From: DASRWI01 sp035654655
GTDB lineage: Bacteria > Bacteroidota > Ignavibacteria > Ignavibacteriales > Ignavibacteriaceae
Assembly: GCA_035654655.1 (NCBI GenBank)
Contig: DASRWI010000005.1
Location: forward strand, 1-64,000
Length of the DNA: 64,000 bases
Reading direction: 5' to 3'
This document shows positions 1-9,398 of the stretch, piece by piece. The position numbers and the translations under genes were made by a program. The notes beneath the pieces were generated by a model, which ran no database searches, was not told the origin of the DNA, and was given only the letters and a program-made list of their open reading frames with translations. The number at the start of each line of letters is the position of its first letter. Within the stretch, counting starts at the first letter, position 1.

Positions 1-115
1 AAAGAATCATTTATCACTGATAAATAATTAAACATAATGGAATTTCTTATAATGAAAAATCTTTTTATTTTATTTTTTAAATTATTTTAAGCATTAGATT
101 TACCGAGGTAGAAAA

Positions 116-2380
116 ATGACTGCAAATTTTGCCATGATTCAAAAATTATATACCGAATTCCCAAGAAGACTTAATGAAGTTAGGAAAATTTTAAACCGTC
201 CTTTAACTTATACAGAAAAGATTCTTTACACCCATTTATGGAGTAAACCGGAGCGTGAGCTTTTTGGCGGTAAGGATTATTCAGAACTTGCACCTGATAG
301 AGTCGCAATGCAGGATGCAACTGCTCAGATGGCTTTATTGCAGTTTATGTCTGCCGGAAGAAAAACTACTGCGGTTCCTTCTACTGTTCATTGCGACCAT
401 TTAATTCAAGCTTTTGTTGGTGCGCAAAAAGATTTAAATACTGCTAATGATGAGAACAAAGAAGTATTCGATTTTCTTGAAAGTATATCTTCCAAATATG
501 GAATTGGTTTCTGGAAACCAGGAGCAGGCATTATACACCAGGTAGTGCTTGAAAATTATGCTTTCCCCGGTGGAATGATGATTGGAACTGACTCCCATAC
601 TCCTAATGCAGGCGGTCTTGGTATGATTGCTATAGGTGTAGGCGGTGCAGATGCTGTTGATGTTATGTCAGGTATGCCTTGGGAACTTCGCTGGCCAAAA
701 CTTATTGGTGTTAAGCTTACAGGTAAATTAAATGGATGGGTAGCGCCTAAAGATATTATTCTTAAGCTTGCAGGCATAACCACTGTTAAGGGAGGTACCG
801 GTGCTATAGTAGAGTATTTTGGTGAAGGCACTGCTTCAATTTCCGCAACAGGTAAAGCTACTATTTGTAATATGGGTGCTGAAATTGGTGCAACAACTTC
901 TATCTTCCCATTTGATGAAAAAATGGGTGCTTACTTAAGAATTACAGACCGTGCAGATGTTGCTTCTCTGGCTGAAGGCTTAGCAAATGAGTTAAAAGCT
1001 GATGATGAAGTTCTTGCTAATCCTGAAAAATATTACTATCAGATTATTGAAATAAATTTAGATGAATTAGAACCACATCTTAACGGACCTTTTACACCTG
1101 ATAAAGCCTGGCCAATCTCTCAAATGAAGGAAGCAGTTAAGGAAAATAATTTTCCTGATAATATTTCTGTTGCTCTTATTGGAAGCTGTACAAATTCAAG
1201 CTATGAAGATATTGAACGTTCTGCAAGCATTGCAAAGCAGGCTCTTGATAAAGGTTTAAAAACAAAAAGTCAGTTTACTATTTCTCCCGGTTCAGAAAGA
1301 GTAAGAGCTACAATTGAAAGAGATGGTCAATTAAAAACTTTAACTGATTTTGGTGGATTGATGCTCGCTAATGCATGTGGTCCTTGTATTGGTATGTGGA
1401 AGAGAATGGATGTTGAGACAGGTGAAAGAAATACAATTGTAACTTCATTCAATAGAAATTTTGCAAAAAGAAATGATGGTAATCCTGCGACACTTGCATT
1501 TGTTGCAAGCCCTGAACTTACAACTGCTTTGGCTATCGCAGGTAGATTAACATTCAATCCTCTCACTGATTACATTGAAACCGAAAATGGTGAGAAGTTC
1601 AAATTAAACCCTCCAACAGGTGAAGAGTTTCCATCAAGAGGTTTTATTGAAGGGAATAGAGGATTTATCACTCCGGCTGAAGATGGAAGCAAGGTTGAAG
1701 TAAAAGTTAATCCAAGCAGCCAGAGATTACAGCTGCTAGCACCATTTAAACCTTGGGATGGAAATGATTTGGTTGATTTGCCAGTGCTTCTTAAAGCAAA
1801 AGGTAAATGTACAACTGACCATATTTCCATGGCTGGTCCGTGGCTAAGATTCAGAGGACACTTAGATAACATTTCTAACAATATGTTCATCGGTGCTCAG
1901 AATGCATACACAGATGCAATTGGGGTAGTTAAGAATTTCTATACCGGTGAAACTAAATCAGTTCCTGAAGTTGCAAGAGATTATAAAGCAAGAGGAGTTA
2001 GCTGGATAGTTGTTGGAGATGAAAACTATGGTGAAGGTTCAAGTCGTGAACACGCTGCAATGGAACCGCGTTTCTTAGGCGGCAGAGCAATTATAGTTAA
2101 AAGCTTTGCACGTATTCACGAAACAAACTTAAAGAAACAGGGAATGCTTCCATTAACTTTTGCTAATCCTGATGATTATAATAAAATTAAAGAAGATGAT
2201 TTATTAAGCATAATCGGATTAAAAGAACTTCAGCCGGATAAGCAATTGAAACTTGTAATTAAGCATAAAGATGGCTCAACTGAAGAATGTATGTTAAACC
2301 ATACATTCAATGAAACACAAATTGGATGGTTCAAAGCAGGAAGTGCATTGAACTTGATTGCAAAGACACAGCGCAATTAA
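116..2380 (+). CDS. acn: aconitate hydratase (mitochondrial-type aconitase)
   Basis: Interconverts citrate and isocitrate in the TCA cycle; cytoplasmic [4Fe-4S] enzyme. The 754-residue length and the N-terminus match the eukaryotic mitochondrial-type aconitase branch rather than the longer AcnA or AcnB. The three cluster ligands are visible: Cys358 in GSCTNSSYED and Cys421/Cys424 in ACGPCIG, the same spacing as in mitochondrial aconitase. The swivel-domain signature GEGSSREHAA, which carries active-site residues, lies near residue 640. The ATG at 116 is preceded by GAGG at 105-108, a reasonable ribosome binding site. The gene stands alone and is followed by a clear hairpin terminator. Family assignment is firm. 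Confidence 0.97.
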   Translation: MTANFAMIQKLYTEFPRRLNEVRKILNRPLTYTEKILYTHLWSKPERELFGGKDYSELAPDRVAMQDATAQMALLQFMSAGRKTTAVPSTVHCDHLIQAFVGAQKDLNTANDENKEVFDFLESISSKYGIGFWKPGAGIIHQVVLENYAFPGGMMIGTDSHTPNAGGLGMIAIGVGGADAVDVMSGMPWELRWPKLIGVKLTGKLNGWVAPKDIILKLAGITTVKGGTGAIVEYFGEGTASISATGKATICNMGAEIGATTSIFPFDEKMGAYLRITDRADVASLAEGLANELKADDEVLANPEKYYYQIIEINLDELEPHLNGPFTPDKAWPISQMKEAVKENNFPDNISVALIGSCTNSSYEDIERSASIAKQALDKGLKTKSQFTISPGSERVRATIERDGQLKTLTDFGGLMLANACGPCIGMWKRMDVETGERNTIVTSFNRNFAKRNDGNPATLAFVASPELTTALAIAGRLTFNPLTDYIETENGEKFKLNPPTGEEFPSRGFIEGNRGFITPAEDGSKVEVKVNPSSQRLQLLAPFKPWDGNDLVDLPVLLKAKGKCTTDHISMAGPWLRFRGHLDNISNNMFIGAQNAYTDAIGVVKNFYTGETKSVPEVARDYKARGVSWIVVGDENYGEGSSREHAAMEPRFLGGRAIIVKSFARIHETNLKKQGMLPLTFANPDDYNKIKEDDLLSIIGLKELQPDKQLKLVIKHKDGSTEECMLNHTFNETQIGWFKAGSALNLIAKTQRN

Positions 2381-2400
2381 AAAGTAGATAACAGTAAGTT

Positions 2401-2432
2401 AAAGGCTTCATAATCATGAAGCCTTTTTTATT
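2401..2432 (+). terminator. intrinsic terminator after aconitase
   Basis: Perfect 11-bp stem (2401-2411 with 2416-2426), 4-nt loop, followed by a T run. The upstream A run means it could also work on the minus strand for the convergent argF transcript, although argF ends about 85 bp further right. Confidence 0.85.
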
Positions 2433-2455
2433 TCAGTAATTTAATAATGCTTCGT

Positions 2456-2510
2456 TCTGCGAAAGAAGATACTGCTCCGAAGGAGTCCCTTTAGGAAAGA
2501 TCCTTCTAGA
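2456..2510. repeat. possible interspersed palindromic element
   Basis: A GC-richer patch between convergent genes. It holds the small palindrome CTCCgaaGGAG (2475-2485) followed by GTCCCTTTAGG. It resembles, loosely, the GGAG...CTTCAGGAGT patch near 63950. No exact second copy occurs in the window, so the call is weak. Confidence 0.3.
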
Positions 2511-2514
2511 TGTA

Positions 2515-3447
2515 TTACATAACCAATGCCATAATTCCTTTTTGTACGTGAAGTCTGTTTTCTGCTTCGTCAAAGATTACAGAGTTTGCACTGTCTGCAA
2601 CTTCATTAACAACTTCATCACCTCTGTGTGCAGGTAAGCAGTGCATAAACAAATAATCTTCTTTTGCATTCTTAACTAATTCAGGATTAACCTGATATTT
2701 CATAAACTTCTGTTTTCTTTCCTGTGCTTCTTTTTCCTGTCCCATACTTGCCCATACATCAGTATAAATTATATCAACATTTTTTACAGCAGCTACAGGG
2801 TCTTCGGTTATTTCAACTTTGCTTCCCATATATTTTGCATTTGCTTTTGCATTATTTACAATCCAGTCTAATGGTTTATATCCTGATGGGGATGCAATAG
2901 AAATATCCATTCCGACTTTGGAACAACCATTCAATAAGCTATGGGCCATATTGTTACCATCGCCAATGTAAGCAAGCTTTAATCCTTTTAGTACTCTCTT
3001 CTTTTCAAGGATGGTAAATAAGTCGGTTAGAACCTGGCAAGGATGTAATAAATCGGTTAAACCATTTATAACAGGAATGTCAGCATATTGAGCAAGGTCT
3101 AAAACATCCTGATGGTCAAATGTTCTAATCATAATTCCATCAAGATAACGAGCAAGCACTCTTGCAGTATCTGCTACAGATTCACTCTTCTTTAACTGTA
3201 AATCATTTTGATTAAAGTATAGTCCGATGCCGCCCAATTGATAAATTCCAACTTCAAAAGAAATTCTTGTTCTTGTTGAAGGTTTGGAGAAAATCATTCC
3301 TAAGGTTTTACCTTCAAGAACTTTATGAGGCTGTCCTGTAAGTTGTTTTTCTTTTAAAGTTTTGCTTACATCAAAAATCTGGTAAACTTCTTCAAGGGAA
3401 AGATCGTGAATGGAAATAAGATCCTTACCTTTCATATTAACTGCCAT
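2515..3447 (-). CDS. argF: ornithine carbamoyltransferase
   Basis: Transfers the carbamoyl group between carbamoyl phosphate and ornithine/citrulline; cytoplasmic trimer. The 310 residues carry the carbamoyl-phosphate motif STRTR (in SKPSTRTRISF), HPCQ, the ornithine-loop motif DVWASMGQE and the C-terminal HCLPAHRG. SMG and HCLP separate it from aspartate carbamoyltransferase. The ATG is preceded on the minus strand by AGGAG with 8-nt spacing. It lies 15 bp downstream of a carbamate kinase gene on the same strand, so the two are almost certainly co-transcribed. That pairing suggests use of carbamoyl phosphate to make ATP, or the reverse, rather than arginine synthesis alone. No arginine deiminase is present. 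Both argF (anabolic) and arcB (catabolic) names are possible. Confidence 0.95.
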   Translation of the reverse strand: MAVNMKGKDLISIHDLSLEEVYQIFDVSKTLKEKQLTGQPHKVLEGKTLGMIFSKPSTRTRISFEVGIYQLGGIGLYFNQNDLQLKKSESVADTARVLARYLDGIMIRTFDHQDVLDLAQYADIPVINGLTDLLHPCQVLTDLFTILEKKRVLKGLKLAYIGDGNNMAHSLLNGCSKVGMDISIASPSGYKPLDWIVNNAKANAKYMGSKVEITEDPVAAVKNVDIIYTDVWASMGQEKEAQERKQKFMKYQVNPELVKNAKEDYLFMHCLPAHRGDEVVNEVADSANSVIFDEAENRLHVQKGIMALVM

Positions 3448-3462
3448 AAAAATAACTCCTGA

Positions 3463-4410
3463 CTATTTTGTATTTAAAATTTTTGTTCCGTTATCGGAAT
3501 TAGAAAGCTGTGAAGCTTCTGTAATAATAGTTTCTTTACCTGAACTCTTAGCAAAGTTAATTGCTGCTTTAACTTTTGGACCCATACTTCCGGATGCAAA
3601 TTGTCCTTCTTCCAAATATTTGCAAGCTTCAGTAACATCAATAGAATCCAGTGCTTGCTGATTAGGTTTGTTAAAATTTATATAAACTTTAGGAACATCA
3701 GTAAGAATATAAAACCTGTCTGCATTTATTTCTTCAGCAAGCAATGCAGATGCTAAATCCTTATCTATTACTGCATCAACACCAACTAAATTTTTATTAT
3801 CATCATAGTAAACAGGAATGCCACCACCGCCAACTGTGATAACAATATTTCCTTTTTTAACTAAATCTTTTACAATCTTTTTATTCATAATTTCTACAGG
3901 CTGAGGTGAAGGAACAATTCTTCTCCATCCTCTTTTGCGTGGGTCTTCTTTGAAAAGCCAGTTGTTCGCCCTTGCTAATAAATCAGCTTCTTCCTTTATA
4001 TAAAAAGGACCAATAGGTTTGCTGGGATTTTGAAATGCCGGGTCATCTTTATTTACAAGAACCTGAGTAACTAAGGTTACTACGTTTCTTTTAATTTTAT
4101 ATTTCTTTAAAACATTTTTTAATTGACGTTCAATCAAATAACCGATTTGACCTTGTGAATCTGCAACGCAAACATCAACGGGCATTTTAGGAAGCTTATA
4201 AACCTGATGTCCGGCTTCATTCTGTAATAGTATGTTTCCAACTTGAGGGCCATTGCCGTGCGTAATGACAATATTAAAATCTTCTTTAATAAGTTCTAAT
4301 AAATTAAAACAAGTACTATAAGCATTTCTTTCCTGCTGCTGTATAGTACCCAATTCGTGACCTCTAAGCAGTGCATTGCCGCCTAATGCTACCACTGCTA
4401 TTTTTTTCAT
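3463..4410 (-). CDS. arcC: carbamate kinase
   Basis: Catalyses carbamoyl phosphate + ADP to ATP + carbamate, the energy-yielding last step of arginine/citrulline or agmatine breakdown. The 315 residues show the amino-acid-kinase fold motifs: ALGGNALLRG at the N-terminus, THGNGPQVGN around residue 50, and the glycine-rich VTVGGGGIPVYYD near 195. A late region with GSMGPKVKAAI is typical of the family. It is the first gene of a two-gene minus-strand operon with argF. The 243 bp upstream, shared with the divergent DUF3109 gene, hold no feature I can name. Confidence 0.95.
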   Translation of the reverse strand: MKKIAVVALGGNALLRGHELGTIQQQERNAYSTCFNLLELIKEDFNIVITHGNGPQVGNILLQNEAGHQVYKLPKMPVDVCVADSQGQIGYLIERQLKNVLKKYKIKRNVVTLVTQVLVNKDDPAFQNPSKPIGPFYIKEEADLLARANNWLFKEDPRKRGWRRIVPSPQPVEIMNKKIVKDLVKKGNIVITVGGGGIPVYYDDNKNLVGVDAVIDKDLASALLAEEINADRFYILTDVPKVYINFNKPNQQALDSIDVTEACKYLEEGQFASGSMGPKVKAAINFAKSSGKETIITEASQLSNSDNGTKILNTK

Positions 4411-4653
4411 AAAATTCCTTAAATATATTTTTGACGTGTTTTAGTATGCGAGTATGGTAACGAAGAAACCTAAAGCATAAAATCCTAAATTTTTATTAAA
4501 TAAGACAACTAAGTTAAATAAAGAAACATTGATTTTCCACTTCTTAGTAGGAGAGAATTAAGAAGTAAAAAAATATTTTTTGAGATTTTTAACTTTCACC
4601 TTTTAAAACAAATCATTATCTTAGCAAAAATTATTCCAATTATTTTAGATAGT

Positions 4654-5229
4654 ATGATTCCAGATAGAATTATTGATTTAGATAGAGTTTCGGTTAGACC
4701 AGAGGTGTTTAATACGTATTTTGCTTGCGATTTAGGGAAATGTAAAGGTGCCTGCTGTACCTTGGAAAGTCCTTATGGAGCACCCTTAAACCCGGAAGAG
4801 GTTGAAGAAATTGAAAAAGCCTTGCCCCTTGTATTATCAAATAACCATTTATCTCAATTTAATAAAAATGAGATAAAAAAGAATGGTTTTTGGGAAGAAA
4901 AACAGGGTGACCTTTTTACAAGAAGTATAAATAATAAAGATTGTGTCTTTGTATACTACGAAGGGGATGTTGCTAAGTGTGCGATTGAAAGGGCATATTT
5001 TGATGGGAAAATCAAGTATAGAAAACCTATTTCCTGTCATTTATTCCCAATAAGAATTTCTCATTTTGGCGGTGATATTGTTCGATATGAAAAATTTTCG
5101 CAATGTGTACCTGCCTTAAGCAATGGAGAAAATACTAAAACGACTATATTTGATTTTTGCAAAGATTCTCTTATTAGATTATATGGACTTAATTGGTACA
5201 CCAAATTAAAGGAGTTAATTAGTAAATAG
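4654..5229 (+). CDS. DUF3109 family cysteine-rich protein
   Basis: Matches by memory the Bacteroidota family DUF3109; no biochemical function is established. The 191 residues contain at least eight cysteines: a tight N-terminal group (Cys25, Cys30, Cys34, Cys35), then Cys97, Cys109, Cys128 in the PISCHLFPIR segment, and Cys151. The pattern resembles YkgJ-type metal or iron-sulfur proteins, so a bound metal centre is a fair inference. There is no signal peptide. The stop codon is one base from the rpoN start, so it is translationally linked to sigma-54. Confidence 0.8.
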   Translation: MIPDRIIDLDRVSVRPEVFNTYFACDLGKCKGACCTLESPYGAPLNPEEVEEIEKALPLVLSNNHLSQFNKNEIKKNGFWEEKQGDLFTRSINNKDCVFVYYEGDVAKCAIERAYFDGKIKYRKPISCHLFPIRISHFGGDIVRYEKFSQCVPALSNGENTKTTIFDFCKDSLIRLYGLNWYTKLKELISK

Positions 5230-5230
5230 T

Positions 5231-6682
5231 ATGTTAGGATTACACCAAAAATTATCTCTGCAGCAGAAGCTATCTCCGCAGCAGATCCAATATCAAAAAC
5301 TTCTTCAATTAAATACCATTGCGTTAGAACAGCGTATAAAAAATGAATTGGAAATAAATCCAATACTTGAAGAAGTTCTTGAAGAGGAAATGGAGCTTAG
5401 AGATGAAAAACCTGAAAAGGAATCTTCTGAAGAGGATACTGTTCAGGAAGATGATAATTATGAAGAGGAATTCGGCATTGAAGATTATATGAACGATGAC
5501 GAATATGAAAACGATTCAAGTAATTACAGCAAGGAAGATGAAGTATTCCAACCTCTTGCACCTGCACGTGAAAGCTTAAGTGAGCATTTATTAAATCAAA
5601 TGCACGAGCTTGACCTTAATGAAAATGTATTCAGATTAGGTGAAGAAATCATCGGTAACCTTGATGCAGATGGTTATTTAAAACGGGACTTAAAGGAAAT
5701 TGTAAATGAACTTGATATGTTTGAACATATTTCCATTAGCTGTGAAGATGCAGAAACTTTATTAAAAAGAATTCAAAGATTTGACCCAGTAGGCATTGCC
5801 TGCCGTTCTTTAAAAGAATGCTTGCTTGTGCAGTTGAAATATCTTCCTCACGACCCTTATTATGCTTACCTGGCTGAACAGCTTCTCGAAAATCATTATG
5901 ATGATTTTACTAAAAGAAGATTTGATTCAATTAAAACCAAAATGGATTTATCTGACACTACATTAAAAACTACTATTGAACTTATTCAGGGATTAAATCC
6001 AAAACCGGGTGAAGGTAATATTGAATCAGTTGAGATGAATCAGATAACTCCTGATTTTATAATAGAAAAAGTAGATGATAATTTTATTATAACTCTAAAC
6101 GATAAAAGTCTTCCATCTGTTACTATAAGCAGAACATACCTTGAAATGTTTGAAGGTAACAGGAAGAGTAAGAAAAACGAAAGAGAAAAAAATACATATA
6201 AATTTTTACGTGAAAAATTTGAATCAGCAAAATGGTTTATCGCCTGCATTCAGCAGCGTAAAGAAACCTTAATGAAAATTATGCAGGCTATTGTTGAGAA
6301 ACAATATGAGTTCTTTGATAAAGGTGCAAAGTATCTTAGACCTATGATTTACAAGGATATTGCTGAAGAGATAAATATGGATATATCAACCATAAGCAGA
6401 GTTGTTAATGGTAAATATGTTCAAAGTCCAATGGGTATTCACGAGCTAAAATATTTCTTTAGTGAAGGTTTGTTAACTGACTCAGGTGAGGAAGTTTCTA
6501 ACAAACACATTAAAGAAAGACTTAAAGAATTAATTGATAACGAAGATAAAAATGCTCCTTATAGTGATGACAGACTTGCTGAAATTCTTAATGAAGAAGG
6601 CATCCATATAGCAAGACGTACAGTTGCAAAATACAGAGAGCAGTTAAGACTACCAATTGCAAGATTAAGAAAAGAATTATGA
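5231..6682 (+). CDS. rpoN: RNA polymerase sigma-54 factor
   Basis: Sigma factor for -24/-12 promoters that need an AAA+ activator. All regions are recognisable: glutamine/leucine-rich region I (residues 1-50, with QQKLSPQQIQYQKLL), a very acidic region II (about 51-105), the core-binding region, the helix-turn-helix near residue 380 (DISTISRVVNGKY), and the near-invariant RpoN box ARRTVAKYRE at 461-470. Length 483 is normal. It sits one base after the DUF3109 gene and overlaps the next gene by ATGA. The NtrC-like activator at 47.2 kb is a candidate partner. I did not find a convincing sigma-54 promoter in the window. Confidence 0.97.
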   Translation: MLGLHQKLSLQQKLSPQQIQYQKLLQLNTIALEQRIKNELEINPILEEVLEEEMELRDEKPEKESSEEDTVQEDDNYEEEFGIEDYMNDDEYENDSSNYSKEDEVFQPLAPARESLSEHLLNQMHELDLNENVFRLGEEIIGNLDADGYLKRDLKEIVNELDMFEHISISCEDAETLLKRIQRFDPVGIACRSLKECLLVQLKYLPHDPYYAYLAEQLLENHYDDFTKRRFDSIKTKMDLSDTTLKTTIELIQGLNPKPGEGNIESVEMNQITPDFIIEKVDDNFIITLNDKSLPSVTISRTYLEMFEGNRKSKKNEREKNTYKFLREKFESAKWFIACIQQRKETLMKIMQAIVEKQYEFFDKGAKYLRPMIYKDIAEEINMDISTISRVVNGKYVQSPMGIHELKYFFSEGLLTDSGEEVSNKHIKERLKELIDNEDKNAPYSDDRLAEILNEEGIHIARRTVAKYREQLRLPIARLRKEL

Positions 6683-7308
6683 GTTATGTTTATGATGTTC
6701 TAATCATAATAATAGCTTTTGCAATCTTCGGTTATTTACATTCATTTTTAGCTTCATTAAAAGTTAAAAGACGTTTAACTGAAGTAGCAGGAAACTACAT
6801 AGCATTTTACAGGCTTATTTATAATATAATAAGCCTATTTTCTTTTTATATGCTTTATGAATTTGTACCTCATCCAAGACTATCATTAATCGACCTTCCT
6901 TACCCTTTTGATTTAATAATTTTATTACCACAAATATTAAGTTTAATTGGATTGTTCTGGGCAGGCAAATATCTGCATATAATTAGCTTTATTGGAATTG
7001 AGCAGGTAATAAAATTTTTTGAAGGTACTTACAACAAAGATGAAATGGATGAAAAAATTGAATTGAGAGTCGATGGTCCTTATAAAATTTCACGTCATCC
7101 AATTTATTTATTCTCAATATTGTTTTTGCTTTTTAGACCTGAAATGGATTTATTTTACGTTGTTTTTCTTTTATGTATAATATCATACTTCTATATAGGG
7201 TCAATTTATGAAGAGAAAAAGTTGATTGAACTTTTTGGAGATGAATATATATCATATCAGCAAAGAGTAGGGAGAATTTTTCCAAAGTTGAATTTCAAGA
7301 AAGCTTAA
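6679..7308 (+). CDS. membrane methyltransferase-like protein (NnrU/isoprenylcysteine methyltransferase superfamily)
   Basis: A 209-residue polytopic membrane protein with about five hydrophobic segments. Near residue 135 it has the block GPYKISRHPIYL, the SAM-binding-loop signature shared by isoprenylcysteine carboxyl methyltransferases, phospholipid methyltransferases, NnrU and methanethiol methyltransferase (MddA). The C-terminal EEKKLIELFGDEYISYQQRV is also typical. The substrate cannot be told from sequence. The start ATG overlaps the rpoN stop codon (ATGA), making it the third gene of the DUF3109-rpoN operon. Confidence 0.75.
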   Translation: MSYVYDVLIIIIAFAIFGYLHSFLASLKVKRRLTEVAGNYIAFYRLIYNIISLFSFYMLYEFVPHPRLSLIDLPYPFDLIILLPQILSLIGLFWAGKYLHIISFIGIEQVIKFFEGTYNKDEMDEKIELRVDGPYKISRHPIYLFSILFLLFRPEMDLFYVVFLLCIISYFYIGSIYEEKKLIELFGDEYISYQQRVGRIFPKLNFKKA

Positions 7309-7385
7309 GCACATATTACTTGCGTTTATTTCAGATTATCCCTTAAAATTCCTAATTTTATAAATTAAATAAAGAAAATTAAAAT

Positions 7386-7925
7386 ATGCCAATAGATATA
7401 AGAGCAACAACTATATTAGGTTTAGTACATAATGGCCAGGCTGCATTAGGCGGTGATGGTCAAGTCACTTTAGGTAATACAGTTATGAAGATGAACGCGA
7501 TGAAGATTAGAAAAATAGCAAATGGTAAAGTCCTTTGTGGATTTGCCGGTGCTTCGGCTGATGCATTCACTTTAATGGAAAGATTTGAAGAAAAACTTGA
7601 GCAGTATAGAGGTAATGTATATAGGGCAGCCGTTGAACTTGCGAAAGATTGGCGTACAGATAAATATTTAAGAAAACTTGAAGCTATGCTTGCAGTTATT
7701 ACTGCAGAAAAAGCTTTAATAATTTCAGGCAATGGTGATGTAATTGAACCTGATGATGGCATTGTAGCAATTGGAAGCGGTGGAATGTTTGCCCTTGCAG
7801 CTGCTAAAAGTTTAAAAAAATATAGTACATTATCTGCAAAAGAAATTGTGCATGAAGCCTTAACTACAGCTTCTGAAATTTGCATTTATACTAATAATAA
7901 AATTAATGTTGAAGTAGTTGAATAA
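7386..7925 (+). CDS. hslV: HslV peptidase subunit of the HslUV protease
   Basis: Threonine peptidase that forms the proteolytic core of the ATP-dependent HslUV complex, degrading misfolded and regulatory proteins in the cytoplasm. The sequence contains the block GDGQVTLGNTVMK just after a Thr-Thr pair. Compared with the family, the mature N-terminus should be Thr8, so the first seven residues (MPIDIRA) would be a short propeptide. Length 179 is normal. The gene ends 13 bp before the preferred ATG of hslU, and an alternative upstream hslU start would overlap it. Confidence 0.96.
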   Translation: MPIDIRATTILGLVHNGQAALGGDGQVTLGNTVMKMNAMKIRKIANGKVLCGFAGASADAFTLMERFEEKLEQYRGNVYRAAVELAKDWRTDKYLRKLEAMLAVITAEKALIISGNGDVIEPDDGIVAIGSGGMFALAAAKSLKKYSTLSAKEIVHEALTTASEICIYTNNKINVEVVE

Positions 7926-7938
7926 ACTGAAAAAGAAT

Positions 7939-9318
7939 ATGACAAAAATTAAAGAACAAAAACTTACTCCCTCTGCAATTGTAAAGGAATTAAATAAATT
8001 TATTATTGGTCAGAACGAAGCTAAAAGGGCTGTTGCAATTGCATTAAGAAATAGATGGAGAAGACAGCAGGTAACTAATGAACTTAAAGATGAAATCCTT
8101 CCTAATAATATTATCTTAATTGGACCTACTGGTGTAGGTAAAACTGAAATAGCAAGACGTTTAGCTAAACTCGCTGATGCACCATTTATAAAAGTTGAGG
8201 CTTCCAAATTTACTGAAGTTGGTTATGTTGGCAGAGATGTTGAATCAATGATTAGAGATTTAACCGACTATGCAGTTAATATGGTTAAATCAGAAAAGAC
8301 AATGGAAGTTAAAGCTAAAGCTGATAATATGGCTGAAGATAAAATTCTTGATATCTTAATCCCTCCGGTTAAAAAAACGGCTGCTGTTAAAGAAGATAAT
8401 GAAGATGAAGCTGAAGAGAGTGAATATGTAAGAAATAAAAAGACTCGAGAATGGATGAAGGAAAAGCTTAAAACAGGTGAGATGGATAAAAAGCTGATTG
8501 AGTTTGATACTACTGCTCAGAATAATATTGGTATGCAGGTACTTGGACCATTTGGTATGGATGATATGGGAATTAATCTTCAGGAAATTATGGGTTCGAT
8601 GATTCCTAAAAAGAAGAAGAAGAGAAAAACAACAATAGCTGAAGCTCGTGCCTTAATTTCTCAGGAAGAAGCTGCTAAGTTGATTGATATGGAAGCTGTT
8701 CAGCGCGAAGCAATAGAGCGTGTTGAAAATTCCGGTATAGTATTTATTGATGAGATTGATAAAGTAGCCGGAGGCGGCAAAGGACAAGGTCCTGATGTAT
8801 CCCGTGAAGGTGTGCAGAGAGATTTACTGCCAATAGTTGAAGGCTCTAATGTAAATACCAAATATGGTGTTGTTAAAACAGACCATATTTTATTTATAGC
8901 ATCCGGTGCTTTTCACGTATCAAAACCATCAGATTTAATTCCTGAACTTCAGGGACGTTTTCCTATCAGAGTGGAATTGAAAAGTTTAACTGAAGATGAT
9001 TTTATTAAGATATTAACTACTCCTGAAAATGCTTTGCTTAAACAATATGCAGCATTGCTTGAAACAGAAGGAGTTAGTCTGGAATTTACTGAAGATGGTA
9101 TTAAAGAAATAGCCCGATTGGCAACTGAAGTAAATGAAGCAGTTGAAAATATAGGTGCAAGAAGACTTCATACTATTTTGACTACATTGTTAGATGAAGT
9201 GTTATTTAATGTACCTGACAAAATGCCCGAAGGAAATATTAAAGTTGATGGTGTTATGGTTAAAGCTAAATTAGACAGTATAGTTAAGAACAGAGATCTT
9301 TCTAAATTTATTTTATAA
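7939..9318 (+). CDS. hslU: HslU ATPase subunit of the HslUV protease
   Basis: AAA+ unfoldase that feeds substrates to HslV. Visible are the Walker A motif GPTGVGKTE, the pore-loop region GYVGRDVES, an intermediate (I) domain with a charged insertion, Walker B VFIDEIDK, and the C-terminal sensor-2 segment ENIGARRLHT. The reading frame can be opened at a TTG (7918) that overlaps hslV, but the ATG at 7939 gives the usual N-terminus (TPSAIVKELNKFIIGQ follows closely), so I chose it. It forms an operon with hslV. Confidence 0.96.
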   Translation: MTKIKEQKLTPSAIVKELNKFIIGQNEAKRAVAIALRNRWRRQQVTNELKDEILPNNIILIGPTGVGKTEIARRLAKLADAPFIKVEASKFTEVGYVGRDVESMIRDLTDYAVNMVKSEKTMEVKAKADNMAEDKILDILIPPVKKTAAVKEDNEDEAEESEYVRNKKTREWMKEKLKTGEMDKKLIEFDTTAQNNIGMQVLGPFGMDDMGINLQEIMGSMIPKKKKKRKTTIAEARALISQEEAAKLIDMEAVQREAIERVENSGIVFIDEIDKVAGGGKGQGPDVSREGVQRDLLPIVEGSNVNTKYGVVKTDHILFIASGAFHVSKPSDLIPELQGRFPIRVELKSLTEDDFIKILTTPENALLKQYAALLETEGVSLEFTEDGIKEIARLATEVNEAVENIGARRLHTILTTLLDEVLFNVPDKMPEGNIKVDGVMVKAKLDSIVKNRDLSKFIL

Positions 9319-9357
9319 TCATACTGTCTTTATAAAAAGACTTGAATTGAAAATCTT

Positions 9358-9379
9358 TTCTACTTAAATATAAGTAGAA
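9358..9379. other. hairpin between hslU and the PorQ-like gene
   Basis: A perfect 9-bp stem, TTCTACTTA (9358-9366) with TAAGTAGAA (9371-9379), around a 4-nt loop. There is no following T run, so it is not a standard terminator; it could stabilise a transcript end. Confidence 0.4.
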
Positions 9380-9398
9380 GAAAACAGGATTTATTTAT

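Noticed and set aside
2515..4410. Complete arginine deiminase operon.
   Set aside because: No arcA or antiporter gene is present next to the pair.
7460..7885. Antisense 141-codon frame inside hslV.
   Set aside because: Shadow of a strongly conserved gene.
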